DNA of 64,000 nt from positions 198,706 through 262,705 of the forward strand of contig NZ_JAHRCY010000003.1 of the NCBI RefSeq assembly GCF_019083965.1, written 5' to 3'. The first letter of the stretch is position 1; every line of letters begins with the position of its first letter. The translations under genes were made by a program, and so were the position numbers. Positions 42,624-49,613 of the stretch are shown here, in pieces. The stretch comes from Catellatospora tritici (GTDB taxonomy: Bacteria; Actinomycetota; Actinomycetes; Mycobacteriales; Micromonosporaceae). The notes beneath the pieces were generated by a model that saw only the letters and a program-made list of their open reading frames with translations, searched no databases and was not told the DNA's origin.

Positions 42624-43282
42624 GGCAGCGCCCCGGTCAGCCGGTCGATCCGCTCGTCCCGGGCCACCCGCCCGGCCACCACCCGCCGGAACCCGGCCAG
42701 CGGGGTACGCGGATCCGCCACGGCCAGTTGCCCGTCGAGGTTGGCGAGGTCCTGGGCGAGCGTCTCGGTCAGCCGTTCCGTGGTGTGGGCGATCCTGCCC
42801 TTGGCCGGGACCTCGGTGCACGAGACGTACGCCTCCGGGCGGTCGTGGCCGCGCAGCACGACCCGTACCGCGACCGACAGCAGGGGCAGCCCGGCGCGGT
42901 CGGCGTACCAGGCGGCGCCGGGCGACAGCGGGCCGGGCGGGGCCGCCGGGCGCAGTTCGCCCTCGGGGAAGATGACCAGGGTGCGGCCCCGGGCCAGCAG
43001 GCGCAGGCCGGTGCCGAGTTCGGCGGTGCCGAAGACGCCCGCGTGGCGGAAGAACCGGTAGCGGTCCAGGTTCTCCTGGAGCATCAGCAGGCAGGCGGGG
43101 CGCCCGGCCCGGTGCAGCACCGCCGAGGCCACGAACGGGTCCCACCAACTGTGGTGGTTGGCCGCCCAGACGAACGGGCCGACGGGCAGGCCGCCGCGCA
43201 GGTACACCCCGCGCAGCTCGTGGCGCACCATCCGGTCGAAGCCGATCCGCAGCAGGCCGCCGAGCAGACTCGGCTCAGTCAT
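42611..43282 (-). CDS. PlsC-like acyltransferase, CruD-like, carotenoid glycoside esterification
   Basis: 223 aa from ATG 43282, overlapping the crtYd stop by 8 bp. The PlsC motifs are WAANHHSWWDPFVAS (HxxxxD), YRFFRHAGVFG and LVIFPEGELRPA (PEG). This family transfers fatty acyl groups from CoA or ACP. Its placement between the cyclase and glycosyltransferase genes predicts esterification of a carotenoid sugar, as CruD does in chlorobactene glucoside laurate synthesis. A phospholipid role cannot be excluded from sequence alone. Confidence 0.85.
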   Translation of the reverse strand: MTEPSLLGGLLRIGFDRMVRHELRGVYLRGGLPVGPFVWAANHHSWWDPFVASAVLHRAGRPACLLMLQENLDRYRFFRHAGVFGTAELGTGLRLLARGRTLVIFPEGELRPAAPPGPLSPGAAWYADRAGLPLLSVAVRVVLRGHDRPEAYVSCTEVPAKGRIAHTTERLTETLAQDLANLDGQLAVADPRTPLAGFRRVVAGRVARDERIDRLTGALPWRS

Positions 43283-43604
43283 CGGCGCCCCGTTCGGCGC
43301 GGGCCGGGCGTAGCCACAGCCACAGCGACAGCGACAGCGTGACCAGCGCGAACCCGAACCCGTAGTCCTCCACGGGGATGTGCCACGGGGCCCGCAGCCC
43401 GGAGACGGCAGCGTCGCCATAGTGCACGACGGTCGCGTCCCGCCTGGTCAGCCAGCCGTCCACGGGCACCTGGAACGCGAACGCGATGGCCAGGGTGATC
43501 CAGTAGCGGGGGCTGCGCAGCAGTCCGGTACGCAGCACCCCCAGCTCCAGCGCCACCACCGCCAGCGGCGCGACGATCGCGGCGACGGTGTACTCACCGC
43601 CCAC
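43275..43604 (-). CDS. crtYd: Lycopene beta-cyclase subunit CrtYd
   Basis: 109 aa from GTG 43604, with GGTGGGGG six bases upstream; a TTG 32 codons earlier is rejected because those codons lie in repeat A3. Three membrane helices (EYTVAAIVAPLAVVALELGVL, PRYWITLAIAFAFQVPVDG, FGFALVTLSLSLWLWL) and the conserved VPVDGWLTR and IPVEDYGFGF are typical of the heterodimeric cyclase of actinobacteria. With CrtYc it closes both ends of lycopene into beta-rings in the membrane. It overlaps crtYc by 11 bp. Confidence 0.9.
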   Translation of the reverse strand: MGGEYTVAAIVAPLAVVALELGVLRTGLLRSPRYWITLAIAFAFQVPVDGWLTRRDATVVHYGDAAVSGLRAPWHIPVEDYGFGFALVTLSLSLWLWLRPARAERGADD

Positions 43605-44013
43605 GGCCGCCCCCACCGGAGTCGGACCGCGCCACCGTCTCGCCGCTGGCAAGGAAGGGCACCTTCTTGTCGGATTCCGTAGTGGAAGGGCCCCTTCCAA
43701 ACCTGAGCAGGTGGCGGGAGTGCTCGAGGACCTCGAAGGTCAGCAGCGCGCAGAGGGGTACGACGACGAAGAACAGCCACTCCTCGACAGGCAGCCCGAG
43801 CAGCCGGACGCCGGTGGTGTAGCGCGGGTCGAACCACCAGTGCCCGCGTGCGACCGCGGCCAGGTCCCACAGCACGAACAGGGCGACGACCGGGGCGAGC
43901 GCGGCCAGCAGGCGGCGCGGGCGGCGGTAGACGCGGGCGCCGAGCAGCAGTTCCAGCGGCAGGGTCACCGCCAGGCAGGCGGCGAGGATCAGCAGGTAGC
44001 GCAGCCGATCCAT
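43594..44013 (-). CDS. crtYc: Lycopene beta-cyclase subunit CrtYc with repeat-encoded tail
   Basis: 139 aa from ATG 44013, sharing TGATG with the crtB stop. Three membrane helices include LRYLLILAACLAVTLPLEL, RLLAALAPVVALFVLWDLA and LPVEEWLFFVVVPLCALLT with the conserved PVEEWLFF and HWWFDPRYTTG. The heterodimeric-cyclase subunit normally ends about 105 residues in. Here the frame continues through repeat A3 (43651-43703), which encodes about residues 104-121 (with the phrase SDKKVPFL), and then a Gly/Arg-rich end. The core appears intact. Confidence 0.9.
   Translation of the reverse strand: MDRLRYLLILAACLAVTLPLELLLGARVYRRPRRLLAALAPVVALFVLWDLAAVARGHWWFDPRYTTGVRLLGLPVEEWLFFVVVPLCALLTFEVLEHSRHLLRFGRGPSTTESDKKVPFLASGETVARSDSGGGGRGR
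43651..43703 (+). repeat. Family A interspersed 53-bp hairpin repeat, copy A3, inside crtYc
   Basis: Aligns gap-free to A1, A2 and A4 over 53 bp, with two internal stem mismatches. It lies wholly within the crtYc frame, about 50 bp before the crtYd start. On the mRNA of the minus strand it would form a hairpin just upstream of the crtYd ribosome site. Confidence 0.88.
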
Positions 44014-44951
44014 CACGGCACCGGTTGCGGGGACAGCACCGGCGGCGCGGTGACCGGGGTGCCGGGACGGGTGAGCAGGCAGCGGGCGGCCACCGCCAGC
44101 CGCCGCCGGTTCGGCACCACCGCGCGGCGGGCGAACACGTCGTGGTCGGCCGCCTCCACCTCGTCGAGGATGCCCGCGTACAGGTGGTAGGCGGTGCGGA
44201 TGCATGCCTGCGAGGTCGGGGCGAGCATGGTCACCCCGGGCGCGGCCAGGGCGTAGTGCTCGCGGGCGCGGGCGATCTCGAACCGGACCAGCTCGCGTAC
44301 GGCCGTGGTCGAGGTACGACGCTGGGCGCACAGCCGCAGGTCGGCGGTGCTGACCCCGAATCGACGCAGGTCCTCCTGGGGCAGGTAGACCCGGCCACGG
44401 TCGAGGTCCTCGGCGACGTCGCGGATGAAGTTGGTGAGCTGGAAGGCCAGCCCGAGCTGCCGGGCGGGTTCGCGGGCCTGGGCCGGGTCGGCCGGGTCGA
44501 GGATCGGCAGCATCATCGTGCCGATCACCGCCGCCGAGCCCTCCATGTACTCCAGCAGCGCGTCGTAGTCGGCGTACTGCGCGATCTCCAGGTCCATGGC
44601 CATGGAGTGCAGGAACGAGGCGAAGTCGGCGCGGTCGAGGTCGAACGCGGCGATGGTGTGCAGCACCGCGGGCAGCAGCGGGTCATCGACGCGGGCGCCG
44701 TGCAGCCCGGCCACGAACCGGTCCGACCAGTCGCGCAGCAGCCGGGCCCGTTCGGCGGGCGGCAGCTCCTCGGTGCGGTCGACGATCTCGTCGGCGTGGC
44801 GGGTGAAGCCGTAGAGGGCGTGGACATGAGGCCGCTTGGCGGCCGGCAGTAGGCGAGTGGCCAGGTAGTAGGTGCGGCCGTGCTGTCGATGCAGCTCCCG
44901 GCAGCGGGCGTACGCCGCCGTCAGCTCCGCCTCCATGACTTGCGGCTCCAC
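44013..44951 (-). CDS. crtB: Phytoene synthase CrtB
   Basis: 312 aa from GTG 44951, with GGGGAGGG just upstream. Squalene/phytoene synthase fold with both aspartate motifs: YGFTRHADEIVDRTE (DxxxD, residues about 50-58) and FIRDVAEDLDRGRVYLP (DxxxD). It condenses two geranylgeranyl diphosphates head to head into phytoene. First gene of the six-gene overlapping operon and divergent from crtE, which supplies its substrate. Confidence 0.95.
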   Translation of the reverse strand: MEPQVMEAELTAAYARCRELHRQHGRTYYLATRLLPAAKRPHVHALYGFTRHADEIVDRTEELPPAERARLLRDWSDRFVAGLHGARVDDPLLPAVLHTIAAFDLDRADFASFLHSMAMDLEIAQYADYDALLEYMEGSAAVIGTMMLPILDPADPAQAREPARQLGLAFQLTNFIRDVAEDLDRGRVYLPQEDLRRFGVSTADLRLCAQRRTSTTAVRELVRFEIARAREHYALAAPGVTMLAPTSQACIRTAYHLYAGILDEVEAADHDVFARRAVVPNRRRLAVAARCLLTRPGTPVTAPPVLSPQPVP

Positions 44952-45012
44952 AAGCCCTCCCCAAATCGACTCAGTAATCGACGCAACTTCGACTCTACGC
45001 TAGTCTTGCCCC
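44952..45012. promoter_or_regulatory. Divergent crtB/crtE promoter region with phased direct repeats
   Basis: This 61-bp gap must hold both promoters. Three near-identical heptamers TCGAC(T/G)C start at 44966, 44978 and 44989, about one helical turn apart, suggesting a bound regulator on one face of the DNA. TACGCT/TAGTCT at 44996-45006 could be the crtE -10 box; GTG 45013 follows without a ribosome site, so the crtE mRNA is probably leaderless or nearly so. Confidence 0.6.
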
Positions 45013-46164
45013 GTGGCAAACGACACCTCTTCCGCTCCTGCCTCCATGCTCGCCGCTCCAACTGTCGCCACCTGCGAAAACGGCCATCGTGCCGTAGTGG
45101 CCGGTCCGGCGGAGCTGCCCGCCGTCGTCGAGCGCGTGCTGGCCGACTTCGTCCGCGAGGAGAGCGCCGCGCTGATGGCGGTGGATTCGGCCCTGCAACC
45201 GCTGGTCGCCGCCGCTCGGGCCGCGGTGCTCGGCGGGGGCAAGCGGGTACGGCCGCTGTTCGCGTACTGGGGTTGGCGCAGCGCCGCCGGGCCGCACGCG
45301 CCGCTGCACCGGGTGCTGCCCGCGCTGGCGGCCCTCGAACTGCTGCACGCGTTCGCGCTGGTCCACGACGATGTGATGGACCGCTCCGCGACCCGACGCG
45401 GCCGCCCCACCGCGCACCGGCAGCTGGCCGCCGCGCACGCCACCCAGCGGCTGCGCGGCGACGCCGACCGGTTCGGCGACGCGGGCGCGATCCTCGTCGG
45501 TGACCTGTGCCTGGTGTGGGCCGACCGGCTGATGGCCCGCGCCGACGTGCCCGCCGCGGTGCTGGCCACCGCCCGCGCCGCCTACGACCGGATGCGGGTC
45601 GAGGCGGTGGCCGGCCAGTTCCTGGACGTGCTCGGCGACCATGCCCGCACCTGGTCGCCCGAGCGGGCCCTGCGCACCGCCCGGCTCAAGACCGCCGGGT
45701 ACACCGCCACCTGGCCGCTGCACTTCGGTGCCGCGCTGGCCGGATCGGGCGGGGCCGCGTTCGCGCACGGGCCGCTGGGCCGCGCCTTCACCAACTACGG
45801 CCTGGCCGTCGGCGAGGCGTTCCAGCTGCGCGACGACCTGCTCGGCCTGTATGGCGAACCCGCCGTCACCGGCAAGCCCGTCGGCGACGACCTCGGCAAA
45901 CCCACCATGCTGCTGCTGCTCGCCCGGCAGGCGGGCACCGCCGCCCAGCGCGCCGAACTCGACGCGATCCTGGCCGCGCCGCGCCCCGACGTGGCCCGCC
46001 TGGCCGCCGCGGTCCGGGTCACGGGCGCCGCCGAGCAGCTCAGTGACATGATCGGCGAGCGGGTGGCCGACGCCCGCGCCGCGCTGGCGGCGGCGCCGAT
46101 GCCCGAGGTCGTCCGCGACGGGCTGGGCGAGCTGGCCGCCACAGTCGCCTGGCGCGCGGCATGA
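45013..46164 (+). CDS. crtE: Polyprenyl (geranylgeranyl) diphosphate synthase
   Basis: 383 aa from GTG 45013. The first aspartate-rich motif is ALVHDDVMDRSATRRGRPT (DDxxD), the second AFQLRDDLLGLYGEP (DDxxG), with GGGKRVRPLF near residue 75 binding diphosphate. It elongates DMAPP or FPP with IPP to GGPP, the precursor used by CrtB. It overlaps crtI by ATGA. Leading residues 1-30 are poorly conserved in the family, consistent with a start anywhere near this GTG. Confidence 0.9.
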   Translation: MANDTSSAPASMLAAPTVATCENGHRAVVAGPAELPAVVERVLADFVREESAALMAVDSALQPLVAAARAAVLGGGKRVRPLFAYWGWRSAAGPHAPLHRVLPALAALELLHAFALVHDDVMDRSATRRGRPTAHRQLAAAHATQRLRGDADRFGDAGAILVGDLCLVWADRLMARADVPAAVLATARAAYDRMRVEAVAGQFLDVLGDHARTWSPERALRTARLKTAGYTATWPLHFGAALAGSGGAAFAHGPLGRAFTNYGLAVGEAFQLRDDLLGLYGEPAVTGKPVGDDLGKPTMLLLLARQAGTAAQRAELDAILAAPRPDVARLAAAVRVTGAAEQLSDMIGERVADARAALAAAPMPEVVRDGLGELAATVAWRAA

Positions 46165-47657
46165 GCACGAGGAAAGAGGCGGGGATGCGTACCGTGACCG
46201 GGCCGACGGAGCGGGTGGTGGTGGTCGGCGCCGGGCTGGGCGGCCTGGCCTGCGCACTGCACCTGGCGGGCACCGGACGGCAGGTGACCGTGCTCGAACG
46301 CGAGACCGAGCCGGGCGGCCGGGCCGGGCGCCTGCTGCGCGACGGGTACGAGTTCGACACCGGCCCGACCGTGCTGACCATGCCCGAACTGATCGCCGAG
46401 GCGTTCGCCGCGGTCGGCGAGGAGCTGGCCGACTGGCTCACCCTCACCCCGCTCGACCCGGCGTACCGGGCCTGGTTCCCGGACGGGTCGAAGCTCGACG
46501 TCATCGCCGATCCGGCCCGGATGGCCGAGGAGATCGCCGCGGTGTGCGGGCGGGCCGAGGCCGACGGGTACCTGCGCTTCGTCGCGTACGCCCGCCGCCT
46601 GTGGGAGCTGGAGCGAAACGACTTCATCGACCGCAACTTCGACAGCCCCCGCGACCTGCTCACCGCCAACCTGCTGCGGCTGGTCGCGGCCGGTGCCTTC
46701 GGCCGCCTGCAGTCGCGCATCGGCCACTTCCTGAAGGACCCCCGCACCCGCCGGGTCTTCTCCTTCCAGGCCATGTACGCGGGCCTGTCCCCGCACAAGG
46801 CCCTGGCCGTCTACACGGTGATCTCCTACCTGGACTCCGTCGCCGGGGTGTACTTCCCGCACGGCGGCATGCACGCCGTCCCGCGCGCGCTGGCCGCGGC
46901 GGGGGAGAAGCACGGCGTGGTCATGCGCTACGGCACCGAGGTGGCCCGAGTCGAGTCGCGCGGCGGCCGTGCCACCGCCGTGGTGACCACGTCCGGGGAG
47001 CGGATCCCGGCTGACGCGGTGGTGCTCAACCCTGACACCACCGCCGCGCACGCGCTGGTCACCGGTGCCGTGCCACGTCGACGGCTGCGTTACTCGCCCT
47101 CGTGCGTGGTGCTGCACGTCGGCTCCGACCGCGAGTACACCAAGGCCGGACACCACAACATCCACTTCGGGCGGGCGTGGCGGTCGACGTTCGACGAGGT
47201 GATCACGCGCGGGCGGCTGATGAGCGACCCGTCGCTGCTGGTCACCAACCCCAGCCGCACCGACCCGACCGTCGCCCCGCCCGGCGGGCACACGTACTAC
47301 GTGCTCGCGCCCGTGCCGAACCTGGTCACCGGGGACCAGGACTGGCGCGGCGGGCTGGCCGAGGCATACGCCGACGAGCTGGTCGAGGTGCTGGAGCGGC
47401 GCGGGTACGTCGGCTTCGGCGACGGCATCCGCACCCGCCACGTGGTGACCCCCGCCGACTGGGCCGACGCCGGGATGGCGGCGGGCACCCCGTTCGCGGC
47501 CGCGCACACGCTCACCCAGTCGGGCCCGTTCCGGCCCCGCAACCTGCACCCGACCCTGTCCAACGTGGTCTTCACCGGTTCGGGCACCACGCCGGGCGTC
47601 GGCGTGCCGATGGTGCTGATCTCGGGCAAGCTCGCCGCCGCCCGCATCACCGGCTGA
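46161..47657 (+). CDS. crtI: Phytoene desaturase CrtI
   Basis: 498 aa from ATG 46161 (ATG 46185 is an alternative with GAGGCGGGG upstream). FAD-binding Rossmann motif VVVVGAGLGGLACALHLAGTG, then LERETEPGGRAGRLLRDGYEFDTGPTVLTMP, and the C-terminal carotenoid-oxidoreductase signature with FTGSGTTPGVGVPMVLISGK. It desaturates phytoene stepwise to lycopene. Co-translated with crtE; followed by a bidirectional terminator. Confidence 0.95.
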   Translation: MSTRKEAGMRTVTGPTERVVVVGAGLGGLACALHLAGTGRQVTVLERETEPGGRAGRLLRDGYEFDTGPTVLTMPELIAEAFAAVGEELADWLTLTPLDPAYRAWFPDGSKLDVIADPARMAEEIAAVCGRAEADGYLRFVAYARRLWELERNDFIDRNFDSPRDLLTANLLRLVAAGAFGRLQSRIGHFLKDPRTRRVFSFQAMYAGLSPHKALAVYTVISYLDSVAGVYFPHGGMHAVPRALAAAGEKHGVVMRYGTEVARVESRGGRATAVVTTSGERIPADAVVLNPDTTAAHALVTGAVPRRRLRYSPSCVVLHVGSDREYTKAGHHNIHFGRAWRSTFDEVITRGRLMSDPSLLVTNPSRTDPTVAPPGGHTYYVLAPVPNLVTGDQDWRGGLAEAYADELVEVLERRGYVGFGDGIRTRHVVTPADWADAGMAAGTPFAAAHTLTQSGPFRPRNLHPTLSNVVFTGSGTTPGVGVPMVLISGKLAAARITG

Positions 47658-47664
47658 CCGGCCC

Positions 47665-47704
47665 GGTGCCGTCGCGCCGAGCAAGGGACCGGCGCGACGG
47701 CACC
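47665..47704. terminator. Bidirectional hairpin between crtI and the DUF2871 gene
   Basis: A 14-bp perfect stem (47665-47678/47691-47704) with a 12-nt loop fills the gap between convergent stops. Confidence 0.85.
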
Positions 47705-47708
47705 CGGC

Positions 47709-48119
47709 TCACGGCGCCGGTTCGGTGATCCGCTTGCCGAGGTTGACGAAGAACAGGATCAGCCCGACCGTCAGCGCGAGGTGCCCGAGCCCGGAGATCC
47801 AGGCCAGGGCCTCGCCGGTCGGCTTGCCGTAGACCGTGAGCGTGCCCTTGACCGCCATCATGGCGGTGGTCAGCGCCAGGCCCGCGTTGTACGTCCAGAA
47901 GAAGCCGTCGAACAGCTTCCCCGCGCTCAGGGTGAAGGCCTTCTCCAGGGCCAGCACGATGAGGAAGAACAGCATGCCCAGCGCGAGCAGGTGCGGGTGC
48001 AGCACGCTCAGCTGTGTCGGTCCGGTGTAGTCGGCCAGCTTGGTGACCTCGCGGTACGCCAGACCGCTGACCAGGCCGAGGATCATGTACGTGTGCGCGG
48101 CGTAGTAGCTCTTTCTCAT
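47709..48119 (-). CDS. DUF2871 membrane protein
   Basis: 136 aa from ATG 48119. Four membrane helices: YYAAHTYMILGLVSGLAYRE, LHPHLLALGMLFFLIVLALE, WTYNAGLALTTAMMAVKG and LGHLALTVGLILFFVNLG. The HPHLLALGMLFF segment, with its two His residues, matches DUF2871 proteins and could bind haem or metal. Function unknown. It converges on crtI. A long palindrome lies 47 bp upstream of its start. Confidence 0.8.
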   Translation of the reverse strand: MRKSYYAAHTYMILGLVSGLAYREVTKLADYTGPTQLSVLHPHLLALGMLFFLIVLALEKAFTLSAGKLFDGFFWTYNAGLALTTAMMAVKGTLTVYGKPTGEALAWISGLGHLALTVGLILFFVNLGKRITEPAP

Positions 48120-48165
48120 GCGCGCACCGGCTTTCCTCCACGCAATGTGGACTCCGTTGGTTCGA

Positions 48166-48198
48166 TCGCGAGACAAGACGAATCGTCTTGTCTCGCGA
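48166..48198. promoter_or_regulatory. 33-bp perfect palindrome, probable operator
   Basis: Arms of 16 bp (48166-48181 and 48183-48198) are exact reverse complements around a single A. The inner core AAGACGA-A-TCGTCTT is echoed by partial copies near 48226 (AAGACGAGACG) and 48293 (GTCTTTCGTC). It sits just upstream of the DUF2871 gene in a 485-bp gap. It could bind a TetR- or MarR-size dimer or form a cruciform; no U-tract follows. Confidence 0.75.
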
Positions 48199-48347
48199 GC
48201 ATGAACCCGAAGGTGAGTTGCTGTCAAGACGAGACGTTGCGTTTCGTCAGGCGGCCGCCCGGCCCTCGGGACACTGTCTTCCGACAGGGCGGACTCCTGT
48301 CTTTCGTCAGCTGTCGAAGTGCTCGACCTGCGGAATCGTTGGCAGTG

Positions 48348-48373
48348 CCCGGGTGACAGCGTGGTCACCCGGG
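48348..48373. other. 10-bp stem hairpin in the DUF2871-MarR gap
   Basis: Perfect arms CCCGGGTGAC and GTCACCCGGG enclose a 6-nt loop. It is a possible terminator or attenuator; no gene is seen in the surrounding gap, whose other contents are the 33-bp palindrome and the MarR operator. Confidence 0.5.
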
Positions 48374-48568
48374 ACACCGGGCGCAGCGACCGCTCGGTCG
48401 CTTCCAGGAGGTCCGTGGACGCCGCGATGGCGGTGGTCCGGCACTGGGCGCCCGTCCGGCAGCGCCGCCGGGCGGGGCGGCACGCACCCCTGATGAGGGT
48501 CGGGGTGGGGAAGCGCGGGCGCAGGGGAGGCACCGAGCCCCTGCACCCGCGTCATTTCGGCCATATGC

Positions 48569-48580
48569 TAGCCATGGCTA
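48569..48580. promoter_or_regulatory. MarR operator-like palindrome
   Basis: A perfect 12-bp palindrome TAGCCATGGCTA is followed at 48584 by a half copy TAGCCATG. The block is the most AT-rich stretch nearby and includes TATAGT (48579-48584), a good -10 box, 20 bp from the MarR start codon, which has no ribosome site. Autoregulation of a leaderless transcript is likely. Confidence 0.7.
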
Positions 48581-48604
48581 TAGTAGCCATGTACATTAAA
48601 TGAC

Positions 48605-49075
48605 ATGAGCGAAGCGGGCACGCGGGTCGCGACACCGGGGTTCCTGGTCTGGCGACTGTCCATGAAGTTCCGGGTCGCGGTCGACCGCGCGGTGGCGCCC
48701 CTCGGCCTCACCCACGCGCAGTACTCCGTGCTCGCGTCGCTGTACGGCATGCAGCACGCGGGCGAGAGCCCCAGTCAGCGGCGCCTGGCCGACCACACCG
48801 GCCTCGAGCCGCTCTACATCTCCAAACTGGCCCGCGGCCTCGAAGTCGCCGGGTTGGTCGACCGCGCCCCCGACCCCGACGACACCCGGGCGGTGCGGCT
48901 CACTTTGACCGACCGCGGCCGCGAAACCACCGCACAGGCCGTCGTCATCGTCCGTGACCTCCAGGAACGCCTGCTCGCCCCGTTGGGCGGCCTCGGCGGC
49001 GAGCGCGCCGCGGCGTTCGTACGCGACCTGACCGCCCTGCTCGCCACCCCGCTCGACCCCAGGGAGAAGCCATGA
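48605..49075 (+). CDS. MarR-family transcriptional regulator
   Basis: 156 aa from ATG 48605. The winged helix reads PLGLTHAQYSVLASLYGMQ, then QRRLADHTGLEPLYISKLARGLEVAGLV, then RAPDPDDTRAVRLTLTDRGRE, the MarR recognition helix and beta-wing. It is coupled by ATGA to a second HTH-like gene. Its ligand is unknown. The nearest non-self target is the neighbouring gap with the palindromes. Confidence 0.9.
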   Translation: MSEAGTRVATPGFLVWRLSMKFRVAVDRAVAPLGLTHAQYSVLASLYGMQHAGESPSQRRLADHTGLEPLYISKLARGLEVAGLVDRAPDPDDTRAVRLTLTDRGRETTAQAVVIVRDLQERLLAPLGGLGGERAAAFVRDLTALLATPLDPREKP

Positions 49076-49494
49076 CCACCCTCAACGGACAGATCCTCGG
49101 CCAGGCCGAACGCGCCACCCGTGCCGTGCTCGACCGGCTGCTCGACCAGGCCGGGACCGACTTCCACCGCTGGGTCGCGCTCAACGTGACCGCGAACGCC
49201 GCCGAGCCCGTGCCGGTCGCCGCACTGGCCGCGCGGATGGCCGCCGGACTGAAGATCGCCGAACCGGAGGCGGCCGCCGCGATCGACCGGCTGGTCGGGG
49301 CGGGGCTGCTCGCGGCCGCCGCCGGTGGTCTGACGCCCACCGCCACGGGAGCGCAGCTGTACCAGCGGATCAGCGCGGGCATCGGCGAGATCACCACCCG
49401 GCTGTACGGTGACATCCCCGCCGCCGACCTGGCCGTCGCCGGACGGGTGCTGCAGCTGGTCACCGCCCGTGCCGACGCGGAGCTCGTCGCCTGA
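49072..49494 (+). CDS. Winged-helix-like protein coupled to MarR gene
   Basis: 140 aa from ATG 49072 in an ATGA overlap. Helix-rich; FHRWVALNVTANAAEPVPVAALA, then AIDRLVGAGLLAAAAGGLTPTATGAQLYQRI, resembles a MarR or PadR-like winged helix whose recognition helix is short. It may be a co-regulator or a target of the MarR protein. No positive family match can be claimed. Confidence 0.65.
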   Translation: MTTLNGQILGQAERATRAVLDRLLDQAGTDFHRWVALNVTANAAEPVPVAALAARMAAGLKIAEPEAAAAIDRLVGAGLLAAAAGGLTPTATGAQLYQRISAGIGEITTRLYGDIPAADLAVAGRVLQLVTARADAELVA

Positions 49495-49613
49495 CACCGG
49501 TCACCCGCGCGAGGGGTTACCGCCCCCCGCGCGCGTGACACCGGGGCATCAGGGCATTGTGCGTACACCGACGTAACGGGCATTTTGGACTCCATTGGCT
49601 GAGGGGGTCTGAG

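Noticed and set aside
41553-43148. Single fused acyltransferase-glycosyltransferase
   Set aside because: The long frame reads antisense-like sequence before 42623; the acyltransferase motifs are in a different frame that stops at 42611.
43275-43700. Longer crtYd starting at TTG 43700
   Set aside because: The 32 extra residues come from repeat A3 and GC-rich leader, and a GTG with a ribosome site gives the family-typical start.
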